Position numbers and translations under genes: made by a program. Shown here one piece after another: positions 1 through 7,485 of a stretch of DNA of 8,019 nt; position 1 is the first letter of the stretch, and every line of letters starts with the position of its first letter. This stretch comes from Roseivirga sp. UBA7431 (GTDB lineage: Bacteria > Bacteroidota > Bacteroidia > Cytophagales > Cyclobacteriaceae), in NCBI GenBank assembly GCA_002477595.1, contig DLQN01000065.1, forward strand, positions 1 to 8,019, given 5' to 3'. The notes beneath the pieces are model-generated. The model saw only the letters and a list, made by a program, of their open reading frames with translations. It had not been told where the DNA came from and ran no database searches.

Positions 1-1
1 C

Positions 2-685
2 GAAGGCATTGAACTCCTCCTTGGAGTTGGTTTTCCTAATTCACAAAACGACAGTTATCAAGAATTAGAAAATGCAGGAATTCCTGTTCTCCTTAATGCT
101 GATTGGCAAGAAAAAACCCTACTAGGACGAGCCGAATGGATGAAGTTATTGGCCGCCTTACTTAATAAGGAAGCACTAGTGAATGAGCGTTTCGGAGTAA
201 TGGAGACAGAGTTCAATGAGGTGCTTTCTATGGTGCAACAGAAAGTAGGAAAAGGCCCATCAGCGATTACAGGAATTGCCCAAGGAGATGCTTGGTTTGT
301 AGCAGGTGGAAAAAGCTTTGCTTACTACTTATTGGACTTAGCAAAAGTAGATTACCCCTGGAAAGATAGTGAGAATACGGGTAGCCTGAGGCTCGATTTT
401 GAAACCGTGTATGCCGAAGGTCTTAAAGCTGATTTTTGGATGGTGCCGAGTACGGCTAAGACGCTAGATGAGATTCTTCAGGCCGATAGCCGCTATGCCG
501 ATTTCAAGTCATTCAAAAACGGAAATATCTATAACATCTACGGCACATATACCGAAGGTGGAGGTAATGATTACTATGAATCAGCTGTTGTCAACCCTCA
601 CATTGTACTTAAGGATAATATCAAAATTTTTCATCCTGACCTAGTTCCCAATCACAAGCTGGTCTACTATAACCGATTGAAATAG
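2..685 (+). CDS. ABC transporter substrate-binding protein (iron-chelate/cobalamin type), 5' partial
   Basis: The frame is open from the left edge, so the N-terminus, including the expected export signal, lies outside the window and 227 residues remain. The first methionine at 140 is internal: the codons before it (reading GIELLLGVGFPNSQ and then ENAGIPVLLNADW) fit the preceding strands of the domain. The segment LLGRAEWMKLLAALLNKE resembles the inter-lobe helix of cluster-VIII binding proteins (BtuF/FhuD/FecB type). The remainder forms the C-terminal lobe with GDAWFVAGGKSF, and ends with a conserved-looking HPDLVPNHKLVYY. The protein would capture a chelated metal or cobalamin in the periplasm and deliver it to the permease encoded 4 nt downstream. 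The ligand cannot be read from the sequence. The family call rests on residue patterns plus the permease and ATPase that follow. Confidence 0.88.
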   Translation, partial: EGIELLLGVGFPNSQNDSYQELENAGIPVLLNADWQEKTLLGRAEWMKLLAALLNKEALVNERFGVMETEFNEVLSMVQQKVGKGPSAITGIAQGDAWFVAGGKSFAYYLLDLAKVDYPWKDSENTGSLRLDFETVYAEGLKADFWMVPSTAKTLDEILQADSRYADFKSFKNGNIYNIYGTYTEGGGNDYYESAVVNPHIVLKDNIKIFHPDLVPNHKLVYYNRLK

Positions 686-689
686 TTAA

Positions 690-1766
690 TTGAGCACTTC
701 TCAGACCATATTGAATCGCTCAAGCCAAGGCTCGAATAAATGGAGGTTATTAGTCATCCTAATTCTGGCTGTTGTCGTTTTGATGCTACTTGACTTAGGC
801 CTAGGATCAGTGCGTATCCCCATAGCAGATGTGGCTAAGATACTTGTCGGTGGAGCTGTTAACAATGAGGCTTGGCAGGCAATTGTGTTAAAAATAAGAT
901 TACCAAGAACCATCACAGCAGTGTTAGTTGGTGCGGCTTTATCAGTAGGGGGTCTGCAGATGCAAACCCTTTTTAGAAACCCATTGGCAGGTCCTTCAGT
1001 ATTAGGCATTACTGCAGGAGCAAGTTTGGGAGTAGCTGCTGTTATGTTAGCTGCTGGTAGTGCAACCACGGCCTTTACCATTCGTTCGCTTGGCATTGGA
1101 GGTAGTTGGTTAATTGTAATTGCAGCTTCTATCGGTGCCGCTTTGGTACTCCTAGCCATTCTAGCAATCTCCTATCGGATTAGAGATAATGTAGTAATGC
1201 TTATCGTTGGCATCATGGTAGCCAACATCACGATAGCCATCGTCAGTATTTGGCAATTCTTCAGCAATCCAGAGCAAATGCAAGAATATATTCTTTGGAC
1301 CTTCGGCAGCCTAGGAGGTGTCACCACAAGTCAGCTCCAAGTGTTAGGGCTGATTGTTAGCTTGGGTGTTTTGATGACTTTTGCCTTAAGTAAAACACTG
1401 AATGCCTTGTTGCTAGGAGAGGACTATGCACAAAGCATGGGTTTGAATATTCGTAAGTCTCGCTTTGCGATTATTGGTGTTACGAGTATTCTGGCTGGGG
1501 CGATCACGGGTTTTTGTGGGCCAATTGGGTTCGTAGGAATCGCAGTGCCTCATTTAACCCGAAGCTTTCTGAATACCTCAGATCATCGAATTCTGATTCC
1601 AAGTTGTGTGCTTGTTGGCGCTATCCTGATGTTAGTTTGTGATATCATCTCTCAAGTCCCAGGAAGCAATACTGTTCTCCCAGTGAACGCCATAACCGCA
1701 ATGATTGGTTCGCCAATTGTGATTTGGATTATTGTCAAACGCAGAAACCTTAAAGCTTCTTTTTAA
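690..1766 (+). CDS. FecCD/BtuC-family ABC transporter permease
   Basis: The 358-residue, highly hydrophobic product has the FecCD family's usual length and about ten predicted membrane segments (the first at about residues 20-40, the last at about 332-350). Family hallmarks are visible: QMQTLFRNPLAGPSVLGI with GASLG near residues 90-112, and the ATPase-contacting loop GPIGFVGIAVPHLTR at 277-291, followed by DHRILIPSCVLVGA. It would form the inner-membrane channel of a type II importer for ferric siderophore, heme or cobalamin. The start is TTG at 690, directly after an in-frame TAA (687-689). The first in-frame ATG falls at residue 32, inside the first membrane segment, so a non-ATG start is required; a second TTG at 711 is the alternative. 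There is no Shine-Dalgarno sequence. The gene begins 4 nt after the binding-protein stop, so translational coupling is likely. Confidence 0.93.
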   Translation: MSTSQTILNRSSQGSNKWRLLVILILAVVVLMLLDLGLGSVRIPIADVAKILVGGAVNNEAWQAIVLKIRLPRTITAVLVGAALSVGGLQMQTLFRNPLAGPSVLGITAGASLGVAAVMLAAGSATTAFTIRSLGIGGSWLIVIAASIGAALVLLAILAISYRIRDNVVMLIVGIMVANITIAIVSIWQFFSNPEQMQEYILWTFGSLGGVTTSQLQVLGLIVSLGVLMTFALSKTLNALLLGEDYAQSMGLNIRKSRFAIIGVTSILAGAITGFCGPIGFVGIAVPHLTRSFLNTSDHRILIPSCVLVGAILMLVCDIISQVPGSNTVLPVNAITAMIGSPIVIWIIVKRRNLKASF

Positions 1767-1803
1767 AATGAAGAGTTCTTAACTACTAATTATTCACTAT
1801 TCA

Positions 1804-2790
1804 TTGAGTTTATCAAAAACCATATTAACAAGTAAAAATCTCACAGTAGGTTATAAGAATAAGGAGGTGCTAAAGGAACTTGATCTCAATCTTAGGAAAG
1901 GAGAACTTACATGTTTACTCGGCCCAAATGGGTCCGGTAAATCGACATTAATAAGGTCATTAGCAGGGATTCAGAAACCATTAGCTGGAGAAGTTCAGAT
2001 CCATGACAAATCAATAACTGAGATCAATGCCAAGGAAATGGCAAAGACATTAAGTCTCGTTTTGACCGATCGTATTGCACCAGGTAACCTCACAGTTTAT
2101 GCTTTAGTTTCATTAGGTCGCTTTCCCTATACCAGTTGGATGGGCGCATTAAATGACTCAGACAAAGCCTTAATTCAATGGGCAATGGAGGTGACGGGCT
2201 CACTTCAATTTGCCGATCGGCACATCGGAGAACTAAGCGATGGAGAAAGGCAAAAAGTAATGATCGCTCGGGCTTTAGTGCAGGACACTGAAATCATTGT
2301 GCTCGATGAGCCAACTGCTCATTTAGATTCGCCAAATCGAATTGAAATCTTCCACCTACTCCAAGACCTCACTAAGAAAACGGGTAAAACGATTCTTATC
2401 TCAACACATGAAATTGATATAGCGATTGAAAGCTGTGATAATATGTGGTTGGTCATGCCTGATAAAAAAGTGGCGTTGGGTTTACCAGAAGAATTGATTC
2501 TCAGTGGATCATTGGAGAAAGCTTTTGGTTCGGAAGCGCTCACTTTCGACTACCTGAAAGGGAAGTTTAGCAAAAACCTCGAAGGTCATGATTTCATCAT
2601 TGAGGTAATTGGAGAACCTGTCCTGGTTAAATGGACGAAAAATGCCATCAATAGAATTCAACAACACATTAAATCAGACTGTCAGGTTGAGGTTTTGGGA
2701 ACACCTAAAGATCCAACTTGGAAAGTGTCCGGCACAGACAAAAAATTCAATTCACTAACACTACTTATTAGCTACTTAAAAACGACATGA
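1804..2790 (+). CDS. FecE/BtuD-type ABC transporter ATP-binding protein with C-terminal extension
   Basis: This is the ATPase that powers the preceding permease. Visible motifs are Walker A GPNGSGKST (residues 40-48), signature LSDGERQ (144-150), Walker B EIIVLDEP (163-170), D-loop AHLD (172-175) and H-loop STHE (200-203). The place where a Q-loop glutamine normally sits reads LSLVLTDR (83-90), so the glutamine appears replaced, probably by Thr88. At 328 residues it is about 70 longer than typical FecE/BtuD proteins. The extra part (about 255-328) contains no recognised motif and looks like a small alpha/beta domain. TTG at 1804 is the first credible start: an in-frame ATG at 1768 runs into TAA after four codons. 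The stop overlaps the start of the receptor gene (ATGA, 2787-2790), indicating coupled translation. Confidence 0.92.
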   Translation: MSLSKTILTSKNLTVGYKNKEVLKELDLNLRKGELTCLLGPNGSGKSTLIRSLAGIQKPLAGEVQIHDKSITEINAKEMAKTLSLVLTDRIAPGNLTVYALVSLGRFPYTSWMGALNDSDKALIQWAMEVTGSLQFADRHIGELSDGERQKVMIARALVQDTEIIVLDEPTAHLDSPNRIEIFHLLQDLTKKTGKTILISTHEIDIAIESCDNMWLVMPDKKVALGLPEELILSGSLEKAFGSEALTFDYLKGKFSKNLEGHDFIIEVIGEPVLVKWTKNAINRIQQHIKSDCQVEVLGTPKDPTWKVSGTDKKFNSLTLLISYLKTT

Positions 2791-4658
2791 CAAAAATTGG
2801 AATGAGGGGAACAATACTATTGGTATTGTTAAGCATGGTTTTTACTTCCCATGCACAAGAGAAAAAAGACACAACGGACTTAGGAGAATTCGTTGTTACA
2901 GGGACACGTTTTAGAACACCTATCGAAAAATCTGGGAAGACGATTTATAAGATAACCAGAGAGTTTATTGACAAATCACCCGGCAAGACGGTGGCAGATT
3001 TATTAAATGAAGTTCCTGCCTTACAGACAGATGGTAATTTCGGTGCACCAGGTGCTAACATGGAGTATTATGTGCGAGGGGCACGAAGCAAGTACACCCT
3101 TGTCTTGATTGATGGTGTGCCAATGAACGACCCAACAGGCATTAGCCTATTTTATGATTTGAGGTATTTGCCCGTTAAACAAGTAGAATCCATTGAAGTA
3201 TTGAAAGGTGGTTTAAGTGCACTTTATGGAAGCAATGCTGCGGCTGGTGTGATCAATATTACATTGAGAGAAAACCAAGCTGAAAAAATTCAGGGAAGTA
3301 TCGATCTGAATGGTGGGTCTTTTGGAGCCTTTGGTATCAACGCCAACTTGAATGGAACCAATAACGATTTTAACTACGGTCTTTCCTTCAATAGAATCTC
3401 TTACGATGGCTTTTCGGCTGCAGCGCAAAATGATCCAGCCGCTGGTTTTGATGACGATGGCTTTACTAAGACCAACGTATTATTCAAAGGAGGCTATAAG
3501 GCTAATGATCAATTCGATATTGATTTCACCATAGCTTTTGACGATTTCAAAGCCGATATTGATGCCTTCTCATTTACCGATGAGTTGAATGCTTTTTCTG
3601 ACAATCAGCAGTTGAGAATTGGAGTCAGACCTGAGTTGAAATTCAAGAATGGAAAATCGGTATTGAATGTAAGTTACATTGACAATGAGCGAGTATTCCA
3701 AAGTGCCTTCCCGTCAACCTTTAAAGGAGAGAATCTTCAAATTGATCAGACCAACGAGTTTGAGATTTCAGAGCGTGTAAAAGCACTTTTTGGCGTAAAT
3801 GTTCAGAGGTTAAAAGACAATTCTGAGAATCAAGAAGGAGACTTTACGATTGTCGACCCCTATGCCTCTTTCGTTTTTGAAAGTGATCAGGGCTTGAATT
3901 TTCATGTTGGATTAAGACTCAATACACACAGCGATTATGAAAATCAATTGATGACAACCGTCAATCCGTCTTGGTTAATCGATTTGGGGAATAATATTGA
4001 GTTGAAACCATTTATGTCAATTTCAAATGCATACAATACGCCTTCCCTTTTCCAGATCAACTCGCCTTTCTTTGGTAATAAGAATCTGGCACCTGAAAAG
4101 ACAAATAGTTATGAGTTTGGAACAGCGCTATACACTAAGAGGGGTTTGACTTATAACTTTGCTTTCTTCAGACGCGATGAGGACAATGCAATCGACTTCC
4201 TGTCTACTTTTGATAACGTAGGCAACTTTATTGGTGGTAGTTACATTAATTTAGATACCCGCAGAGAGGTACAAGGAATTGAAACGGATGTCACTTGGGC
4301 AGTAACTGAAAAAGTAACTTTTACGGCTAATTACTCAAAGCTTGCGACAAACAATGACGCACTGTTTTCAAGAATCCCTAAGGAGAAATATGGCTTCGGA
4401 TTGCTATTTACGCCAATTGAAGCATCCTCCATTAACATTCGATATAACCATACGGGAGAAAGAAGAATATCACCCTTTTCAAGCGATATGCTAGATAGCT
4501 ATAACCTGGTGGACATAGCTTTAAGGAAGCAATTCTTATCTAGGAAGTTAACTGCCTATGGTTCGGTGAATAACATCTTTGATGAAGAGTTTGTAGGGGT
4601 TGTTGGCTTTACAACTATGGGAAGAAACTATACCCTTGGTTTGAGCTTTGATTTTTAA
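2787..4658 (+). CDS. TonB-dependent outer-membrane receptor, BtuB/CirA-like
   Basis: The 623-residue product is close to the length of BtuB-class receptors. A signal peptide (residues 1-23, cleavage probably after SHA before QEKKD) is followed by a TonB-box-like stretch LGEFVVTGTR (32-41). The plug domain spans about 45-160 and contains YYVRGARSKYTLVLIDGVP (94-112) and the plug end GLSALYGSNAAAGVINI (142-158). A 22-strand-type barrel follows, with the signature FFGNKNLAPEKTNSYEFG and a terminal aromatic (ends LSFDF) as needed for barrel insertion. There is no N-terminal carboxypeptidase-regulatory-like domain, so it is not SusC-type. It would bring the substrate across the outer membrane for the three ABC components encoded just upstream. 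The FGNxNLxPEK pattern resembles BtuB, which favours cobalamin slightly, but siderophore or heme cannot be excluded. The start overlaps the ATPase stop; ATG at 2802 (Met6) would also leave a complete signal peptide. Confidence 0.93.
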   Translation: MTKIGMRGTILLVLLSMVFTSHAQEKKDTTDLGEFVVTGTRFRTPIEKSGKTIYKITREFIDKSPGKTVADLLNEVPALQTDGNFGAPGANMEYYVRGARSKYTLVLIDGVPMNDPTGISLFYDLRYLPVKQVESIEVLKGGLSALYGSNAAAGVINITLRENQAEKIQGSIDLNGGSFGAFGINANLNGTNNDFNYGLSFNRISYDGFSAAAQNDPAAGFDDDGFTKTNVLFKGGYKANDQFDIDFTIAFDDFKADIDAFSFTDELNAFSDNQQLRIGVRPELKFKNGKSVLNVSYIDNERVFQSAFPSTFKGENLQIDQTNEFEISERVKALFGVNVQRLKDNSENQEGDFTIVDPYASFVFESDQGLNFHVGLRLNTHSDYENQLMTTVNPSWLIDLGNNIELKPFMSISNAYNTPSLFQINSPFFGNKNLAPEKTNSYEFGTALYTKRGLTYNFAFFRRDEDNAIDFLSTFDNVGNFIGGSYINLDTRREVQGIETDVTWAVTEKVTFTANYSKLATNNDALFSRIPKEKYGFGLLFTPIEASSINIRYNHTGERRISPFSSDMLDSYNLVDIALRKQFLSRKLTAYGSVNNIFDEEFVGVVGFTTMGRNYTLGLSFDF

Positions 4659-4683
4659 AAAGTAACTGCTCATAAGTCAACTA

Positions 4684-4713
4684 GCAGACTTTTATAATGG
4701 TCTGCAACTTTTT
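4684..4713 (+). terminator. Rho-independent terminator after the uptake operon
   Basis: A 6-bp perfect stem, GCAGAC (4684-4689) with GTCTGC (4700-4705), encloses a 10-nt loop. It is followed after AAC by a run of five T (4709-4713). It lies 25 nt after the receptor stop and separates the uptake operon from the DUF547 gene. The stem is short, so efficiency is uncertain. Confidence 0.65.
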
Positions 4714-4752
4714 CTATTTGGCTAAGGTTTTATTGAAGCAAACGTTGATACC

Positions 4753-5526
4753 ATGAGAACAAGATTCAATAGTATGATCATCTTGAGCTTCCTACTTGTT
4801 TTAGGATGTTCCAATGCGAATAACACCTTTGCTGGAAATGCTACCGAACCTCCAAGCCATCAAGCTTGGACCAAGATTTTAGCGAAGCATGTTCGACCTA
4901 ACGGACTAGTGGATTACAAAGGATTTATTTCTGATAAGTCTGAATTGAATGCCTATGCTAATTATTTGAGTGAGAATCCACCGGCAGAAGCGTGGAATGA
5001 CAATGAGAAAATCGCTTACTGGATCAATGCCTATAATGTATTTACGGTTAAACTGATCGTTGATAATTATCCAGTAGAAAGTATTAAAGATCTTAACCCT
5101 ACAATTTCTATTCCTACCGTCAGAAGTGTTTGGACCAAAGAATGGTTTCAAATTGGAGGGGAAGATTTTAGCCTTGATCGCATTGAACATAAAATTTTGA
5201 GGAAGGATTTTCAAGAGCCTCGAATTCACTTTGCAGTAAACTGCGCATCTATGTCTTGCCCGGTATTAAGAGCGGAAGCATATACAGCTGAAAAGCTTGA
5301 CCTACAGCTGGATGAACAAACACGAATCTTTTTAAATGACAGGTCACGAAACAAAATCAGTTCTCAGCAAGTTGAAATATCGAAAATCTTTTCATGGTTT
5401 GAAGGAGATTTTAAAGAAGGTCAGTCCCTCATTCAGTTTTTGAACAAATACACAGAAGTTCAGATTGGTGGTAATGCTAAAGTGCGTTATATGGACTATG
5501 ACTGGAATTTGAATGACGTTAATTAA
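4753..5526 (+). CDS. DUF547-domain lipoprotein
   Basis: The 257-residue product has a lipoprotein signal: hydrophobic residues 8-18 and the lipobox VLGC with Cys19. The mature start CSNANN lacks the acidic residues associated with surface export in Bacteroidota, so a periplasm-facing anchor is the simpler guess. The body matches DUF547 (PF04784): NGLVDYKGF (50-58), then NEKIAYWINAYN (84-95) and HFAVNCASMSCP (159-170) with Cys164 and Cys169, and FSWFEGDF near the C-terminus. The biochemical role of the family is not established; the conserved Cys, His and Asn residues suggest a catalytic or binding site but that is inference. It stands alone between two terminators, so it is probably monocistronic. 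ATG at 4753 gives the full signal; ATG at 4774 (Met8) would lose the basic n-region. Confidence 0.9.
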   Translation: MRTRFNSMIILSFLLVLGCSNANNTFAGNATEPPSHQAWTKILAKHVRPNGLVDYKGFISDKSELNAYANYLSENPPAEAWNDNEKIAYWINAYNVFTVKLIVDNYPVESIKDLNPTISIPTVRSVWTKEWFQIGGEDFSLDRIEHKILRKDFQEPRIHFAVNCASMSCPVLRAEAYTAEKLDLQLDEQTRIFLNDRSRNKISSQQVEISKIFSWFEGDFKEGQSLIQFLNKYTEVQIGGNAKVRYMDYDWNLNDVN

Positions 5527-5551
5527 TCAGTAGAGTGTTAATCAACCTCAG

Positions 5552-5582
5552 AAGCCGTCCCGACCTGTCGAGACGGCTTTTT
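5552..5582 (+). terminator. Strong Rho-independent terminator after the DUF547 gene
   Basis: The 8-bp stem AAGCCGTC (5552-5559) pairs with GACGGCTT (5572-5579). One C/A mismatch (5560/5571) is followed by a further 3 bp, CGA with TCG, and a CCTG loop (5564-5567). A run of five T (5578-5582) follows. It is GC-rich in an AT-rich setting and starts 26 nt after the stop codon. Confidence 0.88.
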
Positions 5583-5633
5583 GTTATCAAATGCTTATAC
5601 TTGTAGTCTAATTAGGTAGGTCAAAATATAACA

Positions 5634-6920
5634 ATGCAGATTCGAACAAGGCTAATCACGGTCTTATGCTTCTTGGTAGTTCTTTTATCGTTTACGGGAG
5701 TAGATAAAGGAGAACAAGTTAACGAAGAGTTATTAATTGCTGAAGCAACGGCAGACCGATTGTCACTCACCAATGAGATGTCTGATTTACCAGCATTTCA
5801 ACCCATCGACTCAATGGTAGAACGGGCTATGCGTAGCCTGCGACTTACTGGAGCTTCTGTAGCTTTGGTCAAGAATGAAAAGCTGGTCTATGCCAAAGGA
5901 TTCGGCTATTCTGATAAAGAAAAGAAGGAAAAAGTAGAACCTTACCACCTCTTCCGAATTGGATCAGTTTCGAAATTAATCACAGCGATTGCTGTCTTAA
6001 AACTTGTTGATGAAGGTAAAATCGGCCTAGATGATTATGTCTTTGGAGAAGAGGGGATTCTCAATGGTAAACTTTACAGTAATATCTCTAACAAGAATGT
6101 TTATCGCATTAAAGTCAAGCATCTTTTAAATCATACGGCTGGGTGGAGCCTTATCACTTATGGCGACCCAATGTTCATTCCTCACAAGATTCACAAAATG
6201 GATGACGTAAGTTATCCAATTGAATTTGATGATGTGATCAAGTTCGTTATTTCAAGGCACCTACCATATAGGCCTGGAACAAGGTTTAATTATTCAAACT
6301 TTGGTTACTCACTTTTGGGGAGAGTAATTGAGGAAGTGACTGGTGATGACTATGAGGATTGGGTGCAAGATGAGATTCTTGAGCCTAATGGGATCAATAA
6401 AATGCGTATAGCAGGAAGCTTTGAAAAAGATAGGGTAAAGAATGAAGTAAAATACTATGACTACAGTGTAGATAATGAGCAACTGGCCTTCAATGGCTCA
6501 GGTAAGAAAGTCTATAAGCCATATGGTGCTGATGACATTGAAATGCTTGGCCCAGCAGGTGGTTGGTTAGCTACAGGGGTTGATTTAATGAGGGTTCTTG
6601 TACTAGTAGATGGTTATTCAAAGCGTCATAAAGATATACTAAGTGCAGACCTTATTGACAAGATGGTCAATGGTGTAGGTGGTGTGCAACACCCGTTAGG
6701 CTGGAGAAGTGTAAAAGGTCAGCATTGGTGGAGGACAGGAACACTTTCGGGAACTTCTGCCCTGCTTACAAGAGATATAAATGGGTACTCCTGGGTCATT
6801 ATTTCTAATACCACACCGCGTAGAGGAAGCTTCCCTGGGACAAGCCGTTGGGCAATAAGAGAGGGTATTAAAATGGTCAAGTCATGGCCGACTCAAGACC
6901 TCTTTGATATTTCAGATTAA
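5634..6920 (+). CDS. Exported serine hydrolase, beta-lactamase/class C family
   Basis: The 428-residue product has an N-terminal hydrophobic signal (about residues 7-21, after MQIRTR), so it is probably exported to the periplasm. The beta-lactamase domain (PF00144) spans about 70-410. The nucleophile motif SVSK gives Ser111 and Lys114 within FRIGSVSKLITAIAVLKL, and the tyrosine motif YSN (Tyr220) lies in RFNYSNFGYSLLGRVIEEVTG. The third motif reads WWRTGTLSGTSALL (365-378), with Arg367 where Lys or His is more usual. HLLNHTAGW and the segment GPAGGWLATGVDLMRVL also match the family. These enzymes act as esterases, D-aminopeptidases, DD-peptidases or beta-lactamases; substrate cannot be assigned here. 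No partner gene is apparent; it is followed by a convergent minus-strand gene. Family assignment is secure, activity is not. Confidence 0.92.
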   Translation: MQIRTRLITVLCFLVVLLSFTGVDKGEQVNEELLIAEATADRLSLTNEMSDLPAFQPIDSMVERAMRSLRLTGASVALVKNEKLVYAKGFGYSDKEKKEKVEPYHLFRIGSVSKLITAIAVLKLVDEGKIGLDDYVFGEEGILNGKLYSNISNKNVYRIKVKHLLNHTAGWSLITYGDPMFIPHKIHKMDDVSYPIEFDDVIKFVISRHLPYRPGTRFNYSNFGYSLLGRVIEEVTGDDYEDWVQDEILEPNGINKMRIAGSFEKDRVKNEVKYYDYSVDNEQLAFNGSGKKVYKPYGADDIEMLGPAGGWLATGVDLMRVLVLVDGYSKRHKDILSADLIDKMVNGVGGVQHPLGWRSVKGQHWWRTGTLSGTSALLTRDINGYSWVIISNTTPRRGSFPGTSRWAIREGIKMVKSWPTQDLFDISD

Positions 6921-6922
6921 TA

Positions 6923-6955
6923 CAAAAAAAGAAAGCCGATCTGACGACCGGCTTT
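6923..6955 (-). terminator. Rho-independent terminator for the small acidic-protein gene
   Basis: On the minus strand, AAAGCCG (6955-6949) pairs with CGGCTTT (6938-6932) across a 10-nt loop. It is followed by a long tail reading TTTCTTTTTTTG (6934-6923). On the plus strand the tail is only TTTACATCC, so the element is oriented for the minus-strand gene that stops at 6995. It may stop plus-strand transcription of the hydrolase gene weakly. Confidence 0.82.
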
Positions 6956-6994
6956 ACATCCAAAATTAACCCTAATCATGTATTGTAGTTTCCC

Positions 6995-7387
6995 TTACTT
7001 AGAGAGTCTATAATATTTCTCACTGCCGAAGCTGCTTATGTAATCAGCTTGATTTACTAGTTTTCTTAATTCAATATCGTTTGCTGGATTACCTGAAGCG
7101 AAAATGTTGTTGTCAGCATCGAAGATGTTTACTTCTTCTGCTTCTTCTTCCATTTCCATGTAGATCTCTTCTTCAAGTATGAAATCTTCATCGGCAAAGA
7201 ATTGATCAATGTCAGCAATTAATTCTGCTTCCATTGTAGAGACCTCTTTGTTACTCAAGTCATTTGACTTAAGATTTCCAGCTTGGAAAAGGGTAACGGC
7301 TGCTAGCATTACTGCTATGATTGCGCTCAAATTTCTGACCTTTGGGCTGTTGCTGCTGTTTGTTTTGTTGACTTTCGGGCTATTCAT
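6995..7387 (-). CDS. Small acidic exported or membrane-anchored protein, function unknown
   Basis: I do not recognise a family. The 130-residue product begins with a basic n-region that repeats NSPKV (residues 2-6 and 13-17). A single hydrophobic segment follows (LSAIIAVMLAAVTLF, 20-34), ending QAGN, which could be a signal peptide or an anchor. Residues about 50-90 are strongly acidic (FADEDFILEEEIYMEMEEEAEEV). A short ordered-looking tail follows, with VNIFDADNNIFASGNP and the C-terminus SFGSEKYYRLSK. It is a real gene rather than a shadow: it has a perfect sigma-54 promoter 32 nt upstream of its ATG, a terminator 40 nt downstream, and ordinary amino-acid composition outside the acidic block. 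The open frame on the opposite strand (7209-7403) has no such support. Its control and the adjacent permease and kinase remnants suggest a role in an envelope response; that is inference. Confidence 0.78.
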   Translation of the reverse strand: MNSPKVNKTNSSNSPKVRNLSAIIAVMLAAVTLFQAGNLKSNDLSNKEVSTMEAELIADIDQFFADEDFILEEEIYMEMEEEAEEVNIFDADNNIFASGNPANDIELRKLVNQADYISSFGSEKYYRLSK

Positions 7388-7429
7388 GATTGTAATGTTT
7401 TAAAATTCTTACTGACCTGCTTGGTAGTT

Positions 7430-7445
7430 TGCAATGCCTGTGCCA
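7430..7445 (-). promoter_or_regulatory. Sigma-54 (RpoN) -24/-12 promoter
   Basis: Read on the minus strand, 7445 to 7430 is TGGCACAGGCATTGCA, an exact match to the sigma-54 consensus TGGCACRNNNNTTGCW. The GG (-25/-24) and GC (-13/-12) elements have the required spacing. The predicted transcription start is about 7419, giving a leader of about 32 nt before the ATG at 7387. Transcription would need RpoN and an AAA+ activator (NtrC type). Confidence 0.85.
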
Positions 7446-7485
7446 CAATTTTTAAACACCTGGTAATCAGCAGTATATTTAGGTA

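Noticed and set aside
701..1159. Minus-strand open frame of 152 codons opposite the permease
   Set aside because: It is antisense to a well-supported membrane protein, and its composition is that of a mirrored hydrophobic gene; no family resemblance.
4717..4747. Possible promoter before the DUF547 gene (TTTG at 4717, AAACGTTG at 4740)
   Set aside because: The spacing is right, but the -7 element matches only four of six consensus bases and would leave almost no leader before the ATG at 4753.
4906..5229. Minus-strand open frame opposite the DUF547 gene
   Set aside because: It is a shadow of a clear DUF547 coding sequence.
5580..5603. Possible Bacteroidota-type promoter before the hydrolase gene (TTTG at 5580, TATACTTG at 5596)
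   Set aside because: The -7-like element has one mismatch and the spacing of 12 nt is far from the roughly 19 expected, while the TTTG belongs to the terminator tail.
5634..6920. Calling the hydrolase a true beta-lactamase resistance gene
   Set aside because: The family includes many esterases and peptidases, the third motif is atypical, and there is no ampR-like regulator or mobile context.
7209..7403. Plus-strand hydrophobic open frame of 64 codons opposite the small acidic protein
   Set aside because: Its hydrophobicity is the mirror of the minus-strand gene's acidic and signal regions. The sigma-54 promoter and terminator both serve the minus strand.
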